A stretch of DNA of 64,000 bases from Mycobacterium sp. 3519A (GTDB lineage Bacteria > Actinomycetota > Actinomycetes > Mycobacteriales > Mycobacteriaceae). Under the pieces are notes generated by a model. The model worked only from the letters and a program-made list of their open reading frames with translations, did not search any database and was not told where the DNA came from. The position numbers and the translations under genes are program-made. The DNA lies in contig NZ_OESG01000014.1 of assembly GCF_900240945.1 (NCBI RefSeq), positions 802,923 through 866,922 of the forward strand. The letters run 5' to 3'. Positions 34,217 through 43,373 of the stretch are shown piece after piece (position 1 is the first letter of the stretch; each line of letters opens with the position of its first letter).

Positions 34217-34569
34217 CCCGCCCCGCGCCTTCGGCCCTGTTTGCTTCGGCGGTTGCGCCGAAAAAAGTTGTGCAGCTTTGGATCATGTTCTCACTAACGG
34301 AGCAGGGATGTCACAGGGACGAAACCACTGAAACAGGGAACGCTGTCACGACACACGGTTGCCGCCCGAGTTAACCACGCGAATCAGCTCGTACCGAAGG
34401 ATGACACGACTATGAGACAGATCGGGGATGACATCACGTGAGACGACCTGCGTTGCTGCATCTCAACGCGTCTCAGTAGGACACGACGTATGAGAACCGA
34501 CAGCGGCGTCTCGCTCGGCTATGTAGCGACCTGTACGTGGGCGCAACAAATTTCGCCATTTTAAGCGGT
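34217..34569. other. Intergenic stretch without recognisable gene
   Basis: No reading frame that looks coding. The composition is less GC-rich than the neighbours. At 34536-34544 a short block GGCGCAACAA echoes sequence at 18837 just ahead of direct-repeat copy A, so the intein-derived homology may begin here with a deletion. Confidence 0.5.
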
Positions 34570-34897
34570 TTGGCAGTAGGGTAGCCGTCGTCCGCTGACT
34601 GTCCGAACCCTCTTGGACCACTCGGATGGACGATTCCGAGGTAATCCTGTTGACGTACATGATTGGTGACGGTTCATGCGTCAGACGACAGCCGATTCGA
34701 TACGCATCAATTGACGAAGCCAATCTGATTGCTGTGACGGTTGCGGCCGCGCACTTCGGCGTCACAGCGATCCGCGATGATTACGCGGCTGCGCGCGTCA
34801 CGACGTTGCGGTTACCAGCCCCGTTTCGGTTGACGCACGGAAAGCGCAACCCGATCGCGCAGTGGCTGGATGGTCTAGGCCTCTTTGGTTTGCGCAG
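34570..34897 (+). repeat. Intein-derived direct repeat, copy B (328 bp)
   Basis: Third copy of the DnaB intein segment, encoding LLTYMIGDGSCVRRQPIRYA and the following 60 residues up to GLFGLRS. It is open from the ATG at 34626 but enters unrelated sequence at 34898 and stops at 34931. It lacks splicing blocks and the second LAGLIDADG motif, so it is dead. Same length and same endpoint as copy A at 18891-19218. Confidence 0.85.
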
Positions 34898-35699
34898 CGC
34901 CGGACAGCTATGTGTCACCCGGCCGGGCTGACCACCGGCACTCACGCCTGCGGTCTTAGGACCCACCCACTGGGTGGACAAAGCTTGAGAAATTCCGGCG
35001 TGGACACGCCCTGAGAATGGCGCAGTAAGACTCACTCGAAGGATGTGCTGGTGGACATAGAAACTGAGAAGCCACACAAATGGAGCTGAGAGACGCCGCA
35101 AAGCCGTTGTCTATCATCACATTAGCGTTCAGGTGTCGCGTTTCCAGCCGACCTCATCGCATGTTATCGGCGATGTCCTAGGGTTCTATGGCGGAAGTCG
35201 CATCGATAACTGTCAACGGATTCACAGACCGCCCTGATGACGAATGGCACGGTAGCCGGCCGCCCTGCGTTGTCGGTAAAACAGCCGTATCCGGTGCCGG
35301 TGATGTTAAGGATGCCGGCGTTCTTCTGCGCTTCAGCCTCGCCGACACCGCCTCACCAAACGCTACCAGTGAAACGGTTCAGCCGACGGAACTTCACGTA
35401 CTGCACTTCGGAGTCCTGCGCCTACGCCACCGTGGCGGTGAAGCCCGACGTGGCGTCAACAGTTTCAACAGTGAGCGCCGACGCGACCTGTGGCGCATCA
35501 CAAAGTGCGGGTCTCCTATCGGCCTGTCGCCGATCACTGCCACGGCTGTATTCTGCAGACGTTCGGCATGTGTTCGTTTTGGTGGTTTACCGGCACATCC
35601 TGGGGCGAGCGCAATGAGCGCGAGACTCAAAGCGGCAGAGCCGCGCGTCCTCAAGTCAGAAATCAGGGTTTCACAGCTTCGAAACGAAAAACCTGCCCG
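34898..35699. other. Degraded region, no intact gene
   Basis: Several short open frames exist on both strands but none has normal codon use or a recognisable domain. The minus strand around 35270-35480 has once-coding character (segments such as QYVKFRRLNRFTGSVW and NAGILNITGTGYG) broken by stops; I do not recognise it. Confidence 0.5.
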
Positions 35700-36016
35700 C
35701 ACCCCACTTTCGGACTGAGCTGCCGCAGCGGGGTGAGCCCGCCGTCGCGATCGGCAGCCCACTCGGGTTCCAAGGCACGGTGTCCGCCGGGGCGATTTCC
35801 GGGTGCACCGCGACGTTCCCGGTTCAGCACCGCAGCCTCCTTCGCTGGCGGACCTGACCCAGACCGCTGCGCCGATCAGTGCGGGGAACTCCGGCGGTGC
35901 CCTCCTCGATCATCAAGGCACGGTCGTCGGCATCAAGGAGGTCTAAATTCCCCCGGTGTCGGAGCGGTTTCCATTGGTTTCGCCATCCCCTCGGCAACAG
36001 TGCTCGAAGTGACTGC
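35700..36016 (+). pseudogene. Broken HtrA/PepD-type serine protease
   Basis: Three frames in succession give conserved pieces of a trypsin-like S1C protease. They are AVAIGSPLGFQGTVSAGAIS (35730 on), then DLTQTAAPISAGNSGGALLD with the catalytic Ser motif GNSGG (35850 on), then GVGAVSIGFAIPSATVLEV (35956 on). The N-terminal half with the His and Asp residues and the PDZ domain are missing. An intact paralogue of this family is at 59265-60560. Confidence 0.75.
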
Positions 36017-36146
36017 ACAGCAGCCAGGCGTGTCCTGTCATTCTTCGTTGCGTCTCGACAGCAAATAGCAAGAACTGGGCACGGCGGTGGCCATCGTGGC
36101 GGTGCTGCGCCAATGAATGGCTGTACGGAACCCACTGCGGGACAGC

Positions 36147-36290
36147 GTGAGACGTATTGATGATTCGTCCGCGTCGGGACGAATCGGCGTAGGAACCCGT
36201 CTGTTGCACGACGGCGAGCGGCGCGACATCGTCGAAGCCCGTGCCGGTAAGAAGGAAATGGGCCATTGCTCAGCGGTGTTGCAGGTGTGA
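36147..36290 (+). pseudogene. Possible N-terminal scrap of a Mu-type transposase
   Basis: A 47-codon frame contains IGVGTRLLHDGERRDIVEAR, which resembles the N-terminal SH3-like start of DDE (Mu/TniA-like) transposases of actinobacteria. It then ends early. The match is short and from memory only. Confidence 0.3.
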
Positions 36291-36635
36291 TTTCTAGGAT
36301 CGCTTGTGGCTCAGTATATTTTGTTCCGTAGCGGTGAGGTCGCTCGATAAGGTCATCGTCTAGCGGGGCTGAATCCGCCTGCACTGCAACCGGAGCGCCC
36401 TCATGCATGACGCGCAGTGCGCTGAACGTCCGATGCGCGGGTGTGGTGGCTTAGCAGAAGGAAGGCAATGACGGGCTCTTGGGAATCCCCATTTCCTGTT
36501 AGGAACTGGGTCGACTCGGCCTTCGACCGCACCACGAACAGGTGTGCTCTGAAGAATGAGACGAACCGCGGATGTCATCAGGTGAGGCTCGTTGTGCTGC
36601 CGCAGCTTACGGCCGAAATCTCGTAGTCCTATGAC
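36291..36635. other. Region without recognisable gene
   Basis: About 345 bases between the relics and the cyclase-family gene. I see no conserved frame, no clear terminator and no repeat. Confidence 0.5.
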
Positions 36636-37553
36636 TCAGGCGACCGCGACCGGGCGAACCATCGACCCGGTGGCTCCCGCGATCTTGAGCGGAAGGCAGA
36701 CCAGGGCGAACTCGTAGGCCTCATCCCGGGCCAGGTCTTCGAGGAAGGCGTTCTCCAGCAAGTGGACGCCGCGCTGACGCAGCGCGAAGTGGTGCACCGG
36801 GTGCGGGTTGGCCGGGTCGGCCGACGGGATCTGCTCGACGGTGGAGGTGTCGGAGCCCAGCACTGCGCAGCCAAGGTCGTCAATGAGCCAGCGGGCGCCG
36901 TCCAGGTCGATACCTGCCCCGTCGGTGGCCGCGTAGCGCTGCCGGTCCGGCCATACCGACATCAGGCCGGTACGCACCAGCACGCAACTCTTGGGCGGGA
37001 TCTCGGTGCCCTGCGCCTTGGCCACTTCGGCCAGCACGTCGCGGCCGAGGCCGTAGCCCTGTGGTAGGTACGGCTCGCCGAGGTGCCCCGCGGCGTCGAG
37101 CAGGACGCCGCGGGTGATGATCGGCGGGATGGTGGCCGCGTCGGCCCGCACGGGGCCGAAGTCTCCGCAGCAGTCGGTTGCTGAGTATCCGCCGTACCAC
37201 GTGTCGTCACCGTCCGTGATGTGGCAGAGGGCGTCAAGATGGGTGCCGGTGTGCATGCCGGTGATCATCAGCTCGGTGACCATCCCGAGGCCGGCCGCGT
37301 TGCGCTCCGGCGCGAAGAGGGGGACGTCGCCGCCCAGCCGGACGCCATGCGGCGTGCGATACGGCGTCAAGCTGAAGGTCGGGTGCCCGTCCCACTGCGG
37401 CATACCGACGAACCGGCCCGCATCGAGGTCGTAGACCCGGCCGGTCCTGGCCGCGCCGAGAGCGGCAAGCACGTCGGCGGGGCCGAGGTCACCGACGCGG
37501 CCGATCTCAGCCGGGTCAGGCTCGCGCAATCTTCTCTCCTCCGAGTCCGTCAC
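36636..37553 (-). CDS. Cyclase-family metal-dependent hydrolase
   Basis: A 305-residue protein of the cyclase/kynurenine-formamidase superfamily (PF04199). The metal-binding signature HxGTHxD is present in GMHTGTHLDALCH near residue 100, and a further His pair in PHPVHHFAL near 245. It follows the MFS gene on the same strand with a 38-base overlap and so is probably co-transcribed. A likely role is hydrolysis of a lactone or amide related to the transported compound; the substrate is unknown. Confidence 0.85.
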   Translation of the reverse strand: MTDSEERRLREPDPAEIGRVGDLGPADVLAALGAARTGRVYDLDAGRFVGMPQWDGHPTFSLTPYRTPHGVRLGGDVPLFAPERNAAGLGMVTELMITGMHTGTHLDALCHITDGDDTWYGGYSATDCCGDFGPVRADAATIPPIITRGVLLDAAGHLGEPYLPQGYGLGRDVLAEVAKAQGTEIPPKSCVLVRTGLMSVWPDRQRYAATDGAGIDLDGARWLIDDLGCAVLGSDTSTVEQIPSADPANPHPVHHFALRQRGVHLLENAFLEDLARDEAYEFALVCLPLKIAGATGSMVRPVAVA

Positions 37554-38862
37554 CGACCGAGGCGGCCGACGCGGCCGACGCGGCCAGCGGGGAGTCGTCG
37601 TCTTCCTGGAAGTCGAGCCTACGGCCCTTGGTCTCGACGCCCGCGATGACCATCGGGATGGGGATGAGCGCCAGCAGGATCACCTGCAACAGCCAGAACA
37701 GGTTCCAATTGCCCGCGCTGACCAGGCTCGGCCCCCAGTAGGCGGAGGCGCCGTAGCCGAGCATCCACTCGGCAACCACGGCCAGGCCCATGCCGACGCC
37801 GCGGATGCGGGTGGGGAACAACACGACGAAGTAGGCGGCGGTGACACTCCAGCCGAGCTGGCGGAAGAAGCCGGCGATGAACAGGTAGGACGCCACCGGC
37901 AGCGCGCCCTGGTCGAACGGCGCCCGCCAGATGAGCAGGGTGAACGGCACCGCGATCCAGACGAACGGCAGCAGCCACTTGGCCGATACCTTGTCCATGA
38001 ACCAGCCGCCGAACACCGTGGAGACCACCAGCGCGACCTCGTAGGCGTAGGTAATGGTGTCGCCGGACACCGATGGGATCGGCTGGCCGGTGATGCCGCC
38101 GTGGGCGTACCAGGCTGGATAGGAGAAGTCCCAGGCGCCCTGCGGTGCGCCGATGAGGAAGGCTACGGCCAGGGCGATGATCGTGTACCTGAGTTGCTTC
38201 TTGGTGAACAGCGCGCGGAGGCCCTGGGTGACCTCACCGGCCGCGCGGTCGCGCACGGAGGCGATCTTCGTCCAGGCCGGTGACTCGTGCAGTCGCAGCC
38301 GAACGAGATAGGACAGCGCGGCGAAGCCGAACGAGGCGAAGTAGGCCCAGCGCCAGCCGAGGGCCGTCGGCGAGGCAAATGTTTGGGCGAAGACGTTGGC
38401 CAGGCCGAAGCCGACACCGACGCCGGCTTGTGTCCCCGCCAACAGCAGCGAGCGGCGCTTGACCGGGGCGAACTCCGAGAGCATGGCCAGGCCCAGAGCC
38501 CACTCGCCGCCGGAGAACAGGCCGGCCAGAAACCGGACCACGAGCAGCTCGGGAATGTTGTGCACGAACCCGGTGAGCCCGGTCATGATGACGGTGCCGA
38601 GGATGCCGTAGAGGAAGGCCCGCTTGCGGCCGATGAAGACGTCGCTGAAGTAGCCGAGGACCAACGCCCCGAGGCCGAGGCCGACGGCATACAGGAAGAA
38701 CGCATTGCCGATTGACCCCGTGCTCACGTGCAGCGACGCCGCCATGGGCTCCTGGACGAAGCTGACGATCTGCAGGTCGAGTGCCGTCACCGACCAGCCG
38801 AGGAAAACCGTCAGCCATACCAGGAACACGCTGCCCGACGACGACTTTGTGCTGTCGCTCAC
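37516..38862 (-). CDS. MFS transporter
   Basis: A 448-residue transporter with about 12 membrane segments and the sugar/metabolite porter loop motif GYFSDVFIGRKRAFLYG between helices 2 and 3. FSGGEWALGLAMLSEFAP lies in helix 4-5. The GTG at 38862 is chosen because AGGAGGTG precedes it directly; the frame extends 63 bases more with no site. It is transcribed away from a DeoR regulator, across an intergenic region with repeated TTGCGC boxes. Confidence 0.9.
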   Translation of the reverse strand: MSDSTKSSSGSVFLVWLTVFLGWSVTALDLQIVSFVQEPMAASLHVSTGSIGNAFFLYAVGLGLGALVLGYFSDVFIGRKRAFLYGILGTVIMTGLTGFVHNIPELLVVRFLAGLFSGGEWALGLAMLSEFAPVKRRSLLLAGTQAGVGVGFGLANVFAQTFASPTALGWRWAYFASFGFAALSYLVRLRLHESPAWTKIASVRDRAAGEVTQGLRALFTKKQLRYTIIALAVAFLIGAPQGAWDFSYPAWYAHGGITGQPIPSVSGDTITYAYEVALVVSTVFGGWFMDKVSAKWLLPFVWIAVPFTLLIWRAPFDQGALPVASYLFIAGFFRQLGWSVTAAYFVVLFPTRIRGVGMGLAVVAEWMLGYGASAYWGPSLVSAGNWNLFWLLQVILLALIPIPMVIAGVETKGRRLDFQEDDDSPLAASAASAASVGDGLGGEKIARA

Positions 38863-38908
38863 CCACACCTCCTGTGACTGGACCGCGTTCCACGGCGGCA
38901 CTATTCTG

Positions 38909-38943
38909 TTGCGCAAATTGCGCATAAATTAGCAATATTGCGC
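38909..38943. promoter_or_regulatory. TGCGC direct repeats and palindrome between MFS and DeoR genes
   Basis: TGCGC-AAAT-TGCGC (38910-38923) forms a 9-bp-period direct repeat, followed by the perfect palindrome GCAATATTGC (38932-38941) that runs into a third TTGCGC. The same TGCGC-N4-TGCGC unit stands before the DUF1537 kinase gene at 42356-42369. Likely operator of the adjacent DeoR-family protein. Confidence 0.6.
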
Positions 38944-39053
38944 GTTCTGAGCAATATCTAGGCCCTCGGAGAATCGCTGCGGCCGGCACGGCCGATATGC
39001 TCCATGTCAAGCGGCAGACGACCGCAGGCGCGTTCAGAGGGGAACCGGCGGCA

Positions 39054-39863
39054 GTGACGGCGGGTAAGGGAACCGGGCGGCTCAAGGCCAGTGCGCGCCG
39101 TGACCAGATCAAGCGGCTCACGTCGGCGCAGGGCCTGGTCAACGTGGAGCAGCTGGCGGAGTCCTTCGACGTGACGCCGTCCACCATCCGCCGTGACCTG
39201 TCGTTGCTCACCGAGCGGGGCGAGTTGGCCCGCACCTACGGCGGAGCCATCGCCACCAGCGCCGGCCGCGAAGCCACGCTGGGCCAGCGCGCCGCGATGG
39301 CCACTGCGCAGAAAGAGCAGATCGCCCGACTGGCCGCGACGTTCGTCGCCGACGGCGAGACGGTGATCCTCGACGCCGGCACCACCACTGGCCGGCTGGC
39401 ACGCCGGCTGCGCGGACGCGACGCGCTCACCGTCATCACCAACGGGGTGACCACGCTCGGCGAGCTCGCCGACGCCCAAAGCGTGCACATGGTGTGCCTG
39501 GGCGGCGACCTGCGCCACATCAGCCAGGGGTTCGTCGGCCCGCTCGCGGAGCTGAGCCTGTCCCGGCTGACGGCGGACCGCGCGTTCCTCGGCGCGGACG
39601 CGCTGCACCCGAAGTTCGGCATCTGCGAGGCCAGCGCGGTGCAGACCCGGCTCAAGGAGCTGATGATGAACCGGGCCGACCACGTGTACGTGCTGGCTGA
39701 CAGTTCCAAGCTCGGCCAGGCGCCGTTCGACGCGTGGGCGCCGATCGAGCGGCCGTGGACATTGATCACTGACGGCGACGCCAGCGCGGAGCAGTTGGCG
39801 CCGTTCCGCGCGCTCAGCGGGGCCACCGTGCTGGTGGCGGGCGACGGCGACGCCCTGCCCTGA
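39054..39863 (+). CDS. DeoR-family transcriptional regulator
   Basis: A 269-residue regulator. The DeoR helix-turn-helix is at about residues 20-55 (NVEQLAESFDVTPSTIRRDL, then ERGELARTYGGAI). A DeoRC sensor domain follows, which binds phosphorylated sugars (VILDAGTTTGRLARRL, VITNGVTTL, RAFLGADALH, ADSSKLG). The GTG at 39054 has an AGAGGGGAA site; an upstream ATG at 38997 would add 19 residues. Placed between the MFS/cyclase genes and the C4-acid genes, it probably controls both. Confidence 0.88.
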   Translation: MTAGKGTGRLKASARRDQIKRLTSAQGLVNVEQLAESFDVTPSTIRRDLSLLTERGELARTYGGAIATSAGREATLGQRAAMATAQKEQIARLAATFVADGETVILDAGTTTGRLARRLRGRDALTVITNGVTTLGELADAQSVHMVCLGGDLRHISQGFVGPLAELSLSRLTADRAFLGADALHPKFGICEASAVQTRLKELMMNRADHVYVLADSSKLGQAPFDAWAPIERPWTLITDGDASAEQLAPFRALSGATVLVAGDGDALP

Positions 39864-39880
39864 GCGGCGGGCTGGCCGCT
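39863..39880. terminator. Hairpin between convergent deoR and pdxA2 genes
   Basis: AGCGGC-GGGCTG-GCCGCT, a 6-bp stem with 6-base loop, in the 37-base gap between two convergent genes. It could serve both directions. Confidence 0.45.
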
Positions 39881-39900
39881 CCACCTCGCCCTACCCTGGG

Positions 39901-40932
39901 CTACGCCGGTGCGGCTGCGTCCCTGGCTGTGGCCAACTGAGCGGCCTGGCGCAGCGCCTCGATCAGGCTGAGGTGATCCGCCTTACCCGTCCCGGCGATG
40001 TCGAACGCCGTGCCATGGTCCACCGAGGTCCTGATGACCGGCAGGCCGACCGTGATGTTGACGCCCGCCTCCAGACCCATGACCTTGACCGGGCCATGAC
40101 CCTGGTCGTGATACATCGCCACCACCAGGTCGAAGTCGCCCCGCCCGGCCCGGAAGAACACCGTGTCGGCGGGTAGCGGGCCCTGGGCGTCGATGCCCTC
40201 GGCGCGGGCCTGCGCGATGGCCGGCGCCACCTTCTGCTCCTCCTCACCGCGGCCGAACAGGCCGTTCTCGCCCGCATGCGGGTTGATGCCGCACACGGCA
40301 ATCGTCGGGTTGGCGATGCCTGCCCGAACCAGGGCTTCGTGCCCGCGCTTGATCGTCCGGTAGACCAGGCCGGGCTCGATCTTGTCCACCATGTCGAGCA
40401 GGCCGATGTGCGTGGTGACGTGGATGACCCGCAGCTTCGGGCTGGTCAGCATCATCGACACCTCGGGCGTGCCGGTCAGCTCGGCCAGCATCTCGGTGTG
40501 CCCGGGGTAGACGTGTCCGGCCAGGTGCAACGCCTCCTTGTTCAGCGGCGCGGTGCAGATGGCATCGACCCTGCGCTCGACGGCGAGCGCAGCAGCAACG
40601 CGAATGGCCTGGTAGGCGGTTTCGCCGCCAACCGCCGACAGCTCGCCGAACGGCAGCTCGGCCGGGACCAGGTCCAGATCGATGACTTCGACGGTGTCGG
40701 GCTTGCCCTGCACGTCCTGTGGGCCGTCGACGTTGACGATCTTGCTGTTCAGGCCGCAGACGGCAGCCGCGCGGGCCAGTCGGTCCGCGTCGCCGATCAC
40801 CACGGTCCTGCAAATGTCGGCCACCGCCGGGTCGGCCAGGGCCTTGACGATGATCTCCGGCCCGATGCCCGCCGGGTCGCCCATGGTGATGGCAACGAGC
40901 GGGCGAACGGCAGTGAGGTCAGATTCGGGCAC
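39901..40932 (-). CDS. PdxA2-type 4-phosphate dehydrogenase (D-threonate/erythronate 4-phosphate)
   Basis: A 343-residue member of the PdxA family: NAD-dependent oxidation and decarboxylation of a C4 acid 4-phosphate. The three metal-binding histidines are seen in YPGHTEMLAELTG, IKRGHEALVRAG and MYHDQGHGPVK, and the N-terminus reads AITMGDPAGIGPEII. It follows a DUF1537 kinase gene after 54 bases on the same strand. That pairing is the one described for D-threonate and D-erythronate breakdown to dihydroxyacetone phosphate, so this is PdxA2 rather than the pyridoxine enzyme. Confidence 0.88.
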   Translation of the reverse strand: MPESDLTAVRPLVAITMGDPAGIGPEIIVKALADPAVADICRTVVIGDADRLARAAAVCGLNSKIVNVDGPQDVQGKPDTVEVIDLDLVPAELPFGELSAVGGETAYQAIRVAAALAVERRVDAICTAPLNKEALHLAGHVYPGHTEMLAELTGTPEVSMMLTSPKLRVIHVTTHIGLLDMVDKIEPGLVYRTIKRGHEALVRAGIANPTIAVCGINPHAGENGLFGRGEEEQKVAPAIAQARAEGIDAQGPLPADTVFFRAGRGDFDLVVAMYHDQGHGPVKVMGLEAGVNITVGLPVIRTSVDHGTAFDIAGTGKADHLSLIEALRQAAQLATARDAAAPA

Positions 40933-40986
40933 GGAGGCCTTCCTTTCGGTGAGTCCAGCGCCTGGAGTCCGGCGTGGGTGGGCCTG

Positions 40987-42315
40987 CTAGCCGGCATCGC
41001 GGCCGTGCAGGAGGTCGAGGGATTGCGCGAGCACTCGTTCGCCGCCGAATGCGCCGGCCTTGGTCACCACCGGGCGGTCGTCGTGGCCGGCCAGGCAGAC
41101 CGGCACGCCCGTCACCACCTCGCCGACCGGGCACAGCACGCTCACGCCGCAGGCGGCCAGCACGGCGAGCGCAGTGTCGCCCCCGGTAGCGGCGATGCCT
41201 CCCACCTGGTCGCGGAACCGGCCGGCCAGGGCGCCGAGCGCTGCGGAGACTACCCGGCTGATGACGGGGTCGAGCACTCGGCTACCGGGCGCGTCCTGCG
41301 CTACCAGGCCGATGGCGACGTCGCAGCCTGCGGCGATGGCTTCGCCGATGGCCTGCGCAGCGCTGGCCACATCGTGGCCGGCGCCGGCGCGGTCGTCGAG
41401 TATCGCGGCCGGGTGTACGCGGATTACTCGGACGCCCGGCCGGGTCTCCAGGTAGCGCAGCTGCGCCCCGGCGGCACCGGCGGCGCTGCCCACCACGACC
41501 AGGGCCGGCGCTTGCGCCCAGGCGTTCCCGGGTCCCGGCAGGGCGCAGGGCTTTGCGCGGGACTTGTCGCCGGTGTGTGCACCGGGCTGTTCGCCGAGAG
41601 TGGCGGCGAGGTGGGCGGCGAGGCCCGCGGAGCCGGCCCAGAGCAGGTGCAGGCCGGTGAGGGCGCCGGCGGCGGCTGTCGCGGCCAGGTCGTCTTCTGA
41701 CTCGGCATCGCACACTATGACGTCGGCCGCCCCAGCGGCGGCGGACAGCCGCTCGGCAGCCAGTCCGGAGCGGATGTCGGCCAGCGGCAGGGCGGCAACG
41801 CGCAACCCGGCGGCGCGCATCATGGCGGGCAGGTCGGCCGGGCCGCGCATCCCCTGGGCCTGCCACGTCGAGGTGTCCTCGAGCGGCATACCGCCCAGGA
41901 AGCCGCGCCCGCCCGACACGGTGCGCCCGTGGGCGGGAAACGCCGGGGCGAGCACGGTCAGGTCCGGACGGACGCCCTGGATGGTCGCCGTCAGCTCCAC
42001 ACCGAGGTGGCCGCGCAGCGTTGAATCGATCTTCTTGTACCAGAGGGCGGGGCGGCGCCGGGCCAGGGCGGTCACCGCATCCGTCACGAGGGCGGAGGCT
42101 TCGTCGGCGCCCCGGTCGCGCGAGTCGGTCGGCAGCACGACGGCCTGCGCCCAGCCGGGCGGCTCCACAGCCGCGTCCAATTGGATGGCCACGTCGAGGC
42201 CGGCACGGGCGAAGCTGACCCCGGTATCCGCGCCCCCGGACAGGTCGTCCGCGATCACCGCAACCGCAAGTCCAGGTCGCTGCGCTGCACCAAGCTCTGT
42301 CACCGATGCCGTCAC
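40987..42315 (-). CDS. Four-carbon acid sugar kinase (DUF1537 family)
   Basis: ATP-dependent kinase that would phosphorylate D-threonate, D-erythronate or a similar acid at the 4-position. The 442-residue protein has an N-terminal substrate domain (VAVIADDLSGGADTGVSFAR; YKKIDSTLRGHLGVE) and a C-terminal nucleotide domain (GGIAATGGDTALAVLAACG). I chose the GTG at 42315 because it puts the conserved IADDLSG strand about 15 residues in; a longer frame starts at 42426. TGCGC direct repeats lie 40 bases upstream. Confidence 0.87.
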   Translation of the reverse strand: MTASVTELGAAQRPGLAVAVIADDLSGGADTGVSFARAGLDVAIQLDAAVEPPGWAQAVVLPTDSRDRGADEASALVTDAVTALARRRPALWYKKIDSTLRGHLGVELTATIQGVRPDLTVLAPAFPAHGRTVSGGRGFLGGMPLEDTSTWQAQGMRGPADLPAMMRAAGLRVAALPLADIRSGLAAERLSAAAGAADVIVCDAESEDDLAATAAAGALTGLHLLWAGSAGLAAHLAATLGEQPGAHTGDKSRAKPCALPGPGNAWAQAPALVVVGSAAGAAGAQLRYLETRPGVRVIRVHPAAILDDRAGAGHDVASAAQAIGEAIAAGCDVAIGLVAQDAPGSRVLDPVISRVVSAALGALAGRFRDQVGGIAATGGDTALAVLAACGVSVLCPVGEVVTGVPVCLAGHDDRPVVTKAGAFGGERVLAQSLDLLHGRDAG

Positions 42316-42355
42316 CTCCACCGCGCCGCCGACGTCGAGCCCAGGATAACAAAAC

Positions 42356-42369
42356 TGCGCGTTGTGCGC
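42356..42369. promoter_or_regulatory. TGCGC-N4-TGCGC repeat before the DUF1537 kinase gene
   Basis: TGCGC-GTTG-TGCGC has the same unit and spacing as the element at 38910-38923. Probable second operator of the DeoR-family regulator. Confidence 0.5.
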
Positions 42370-42444
42370 GGTTCCCCCAGAAACCGCGCTAAACACGCAA
42401 CAGCGCTGGTCGAAGTCTGTCGCCAACTAGCGCCGCCCAGACGC

Positions 42445-42996
42445 TTACCCCCGCGGAACCGCTCTGCGCTCGCAGGCGGTCAGGGCCAGCTGGATCGCGT
42501 CAAGCGCCGCTGGCACCGTATCCGCCAGCAAGGGCAGGTCGAGATCCTCCTGCCCCACGACGAGGGCCTCGCCGATCTCGGCGAGCAGCCTGCGCCACGG
42601 CTCGCCCAACAACACCAGCCCTGGCGCGCGCGGTTCGGTCTGCAGTGCAGCCCACGCGCCGGTGATCTCGGCGAGTGTGCCGATCCCTCCCGCTGCCGCG
42701 ACGACCACATCCGCGCGCATCAGCTCGGCTACCCGCTCCGCGTAACTACCGCACCAACGCAACTCGGTGGCAAACGGCGTCGGGGTCAGTTCGGTCCAGC
42801 CGCGCATCGGCAGGCCGATGACTGCCGCACCCGCGCGTCCGGCACCCTCGCTGGCCGCGCCCATCAGACCGCCGTAGCCGCCGGTGAGCAGCGTCCAGCC
42901 GCGGGCGGCGATACCTGCGCCAAGCTCGAAGGCCTGCTGCCATCGCGGATCTGGAGCAATCAGCCGGGCCGAGCCGACCACCGCGACGACGGTCAC
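42445..42996 (-). CDS. LOG-family (lysine-decarboxylase-like) Rossmann protein
   Basis: A 183-residue protein with the SLOG/LOG fold: VVAVVGSARLIAPDPRW at the N-terminus, LLTGGYGGLMGAASEGA, and AGGIGTLAEITGAW in place of the PGGxGTxxE motif (the Pro is lost). Members of the family include cytokinin phosphoribohydrolases and nucleotide-binding proteins of unknown role. The GTG at 42996 overlaps the stop of the PfkB fragment; upstream extension would be low-complexity Arg-rich sequence. Confidence 0.75.
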   Translation of the reverse strand: MTVVAVVGSARLIAPDPRWQQAFELGAGIAARGWTLLTGGYGGLMGAASEGAGRAGAAVIGLPMRGWTELTPTPFATELRWCGSYAERVAELMRADVVVAAAGGIGTLAEITGAWAALQTEPRAPGLVLLGEPWRRLLAEIGEALVVGQEDLDLPLLADTVPAALDAIQLALTACERRAVPRG

Positions 42997-43340
42997 AGTG
43001 TGCTCCCGACAAGCGCGGTGGCGCCGACCCGGCGGACCGACTCGGCCGCGATCGCGCACGCCGTTTTCACCGCCTGGCCCAGGCTGGCGCCGCGGGCCAG
43101 CCGACCGGCCAACGCGCCGCAAAACGTGTCGCCGGCTCCGGTCGGATCCACCGCTCGTACTCGAGGCGCGGCCACGATACGGTCGGCGAGCAGGGCGCCG
43201 CGGGCGCCGAGTTGGGCGCCCACGGCCGCCACCCCCGCCGCACGCAAGACCGCCAGCGACGCGGCCGGATCCTGACACCTACCGGACCTACCGCGATCGC
43301 CACCGGGTCGAGGCCACCGGCCGTATGCTTCGACGGCCAC
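42993..43340 (-). pseudogene. C-terminal fragment of a PfkB-family kinase
   Basis: From about 43275 the minus strand encodes the last third of a ribokinase-type enzyme. It has GAQLGARGALLADRIVAAP, the anion-hole motif AVDPTGAGDTFCGALAGRL, and a C-terminal helix ending RVGATALVG. The N-terminal two thirds, including the substrate domain, are missing, and the frame upstream is not PfkB-like. It is probably a non-functional remnant. Confidence 0.7.
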
Positions 43341-43373
43341 GTCACAATCGCGAACACTATGCAGGAAGTGCTG

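Noticed and set aside
34626..34931. Possible stand-alone homing endonuclease gene
   Set aside because: The frame has only the first LAGLIDADG motif and breaks off into unrelated sequence; it is intein debris.
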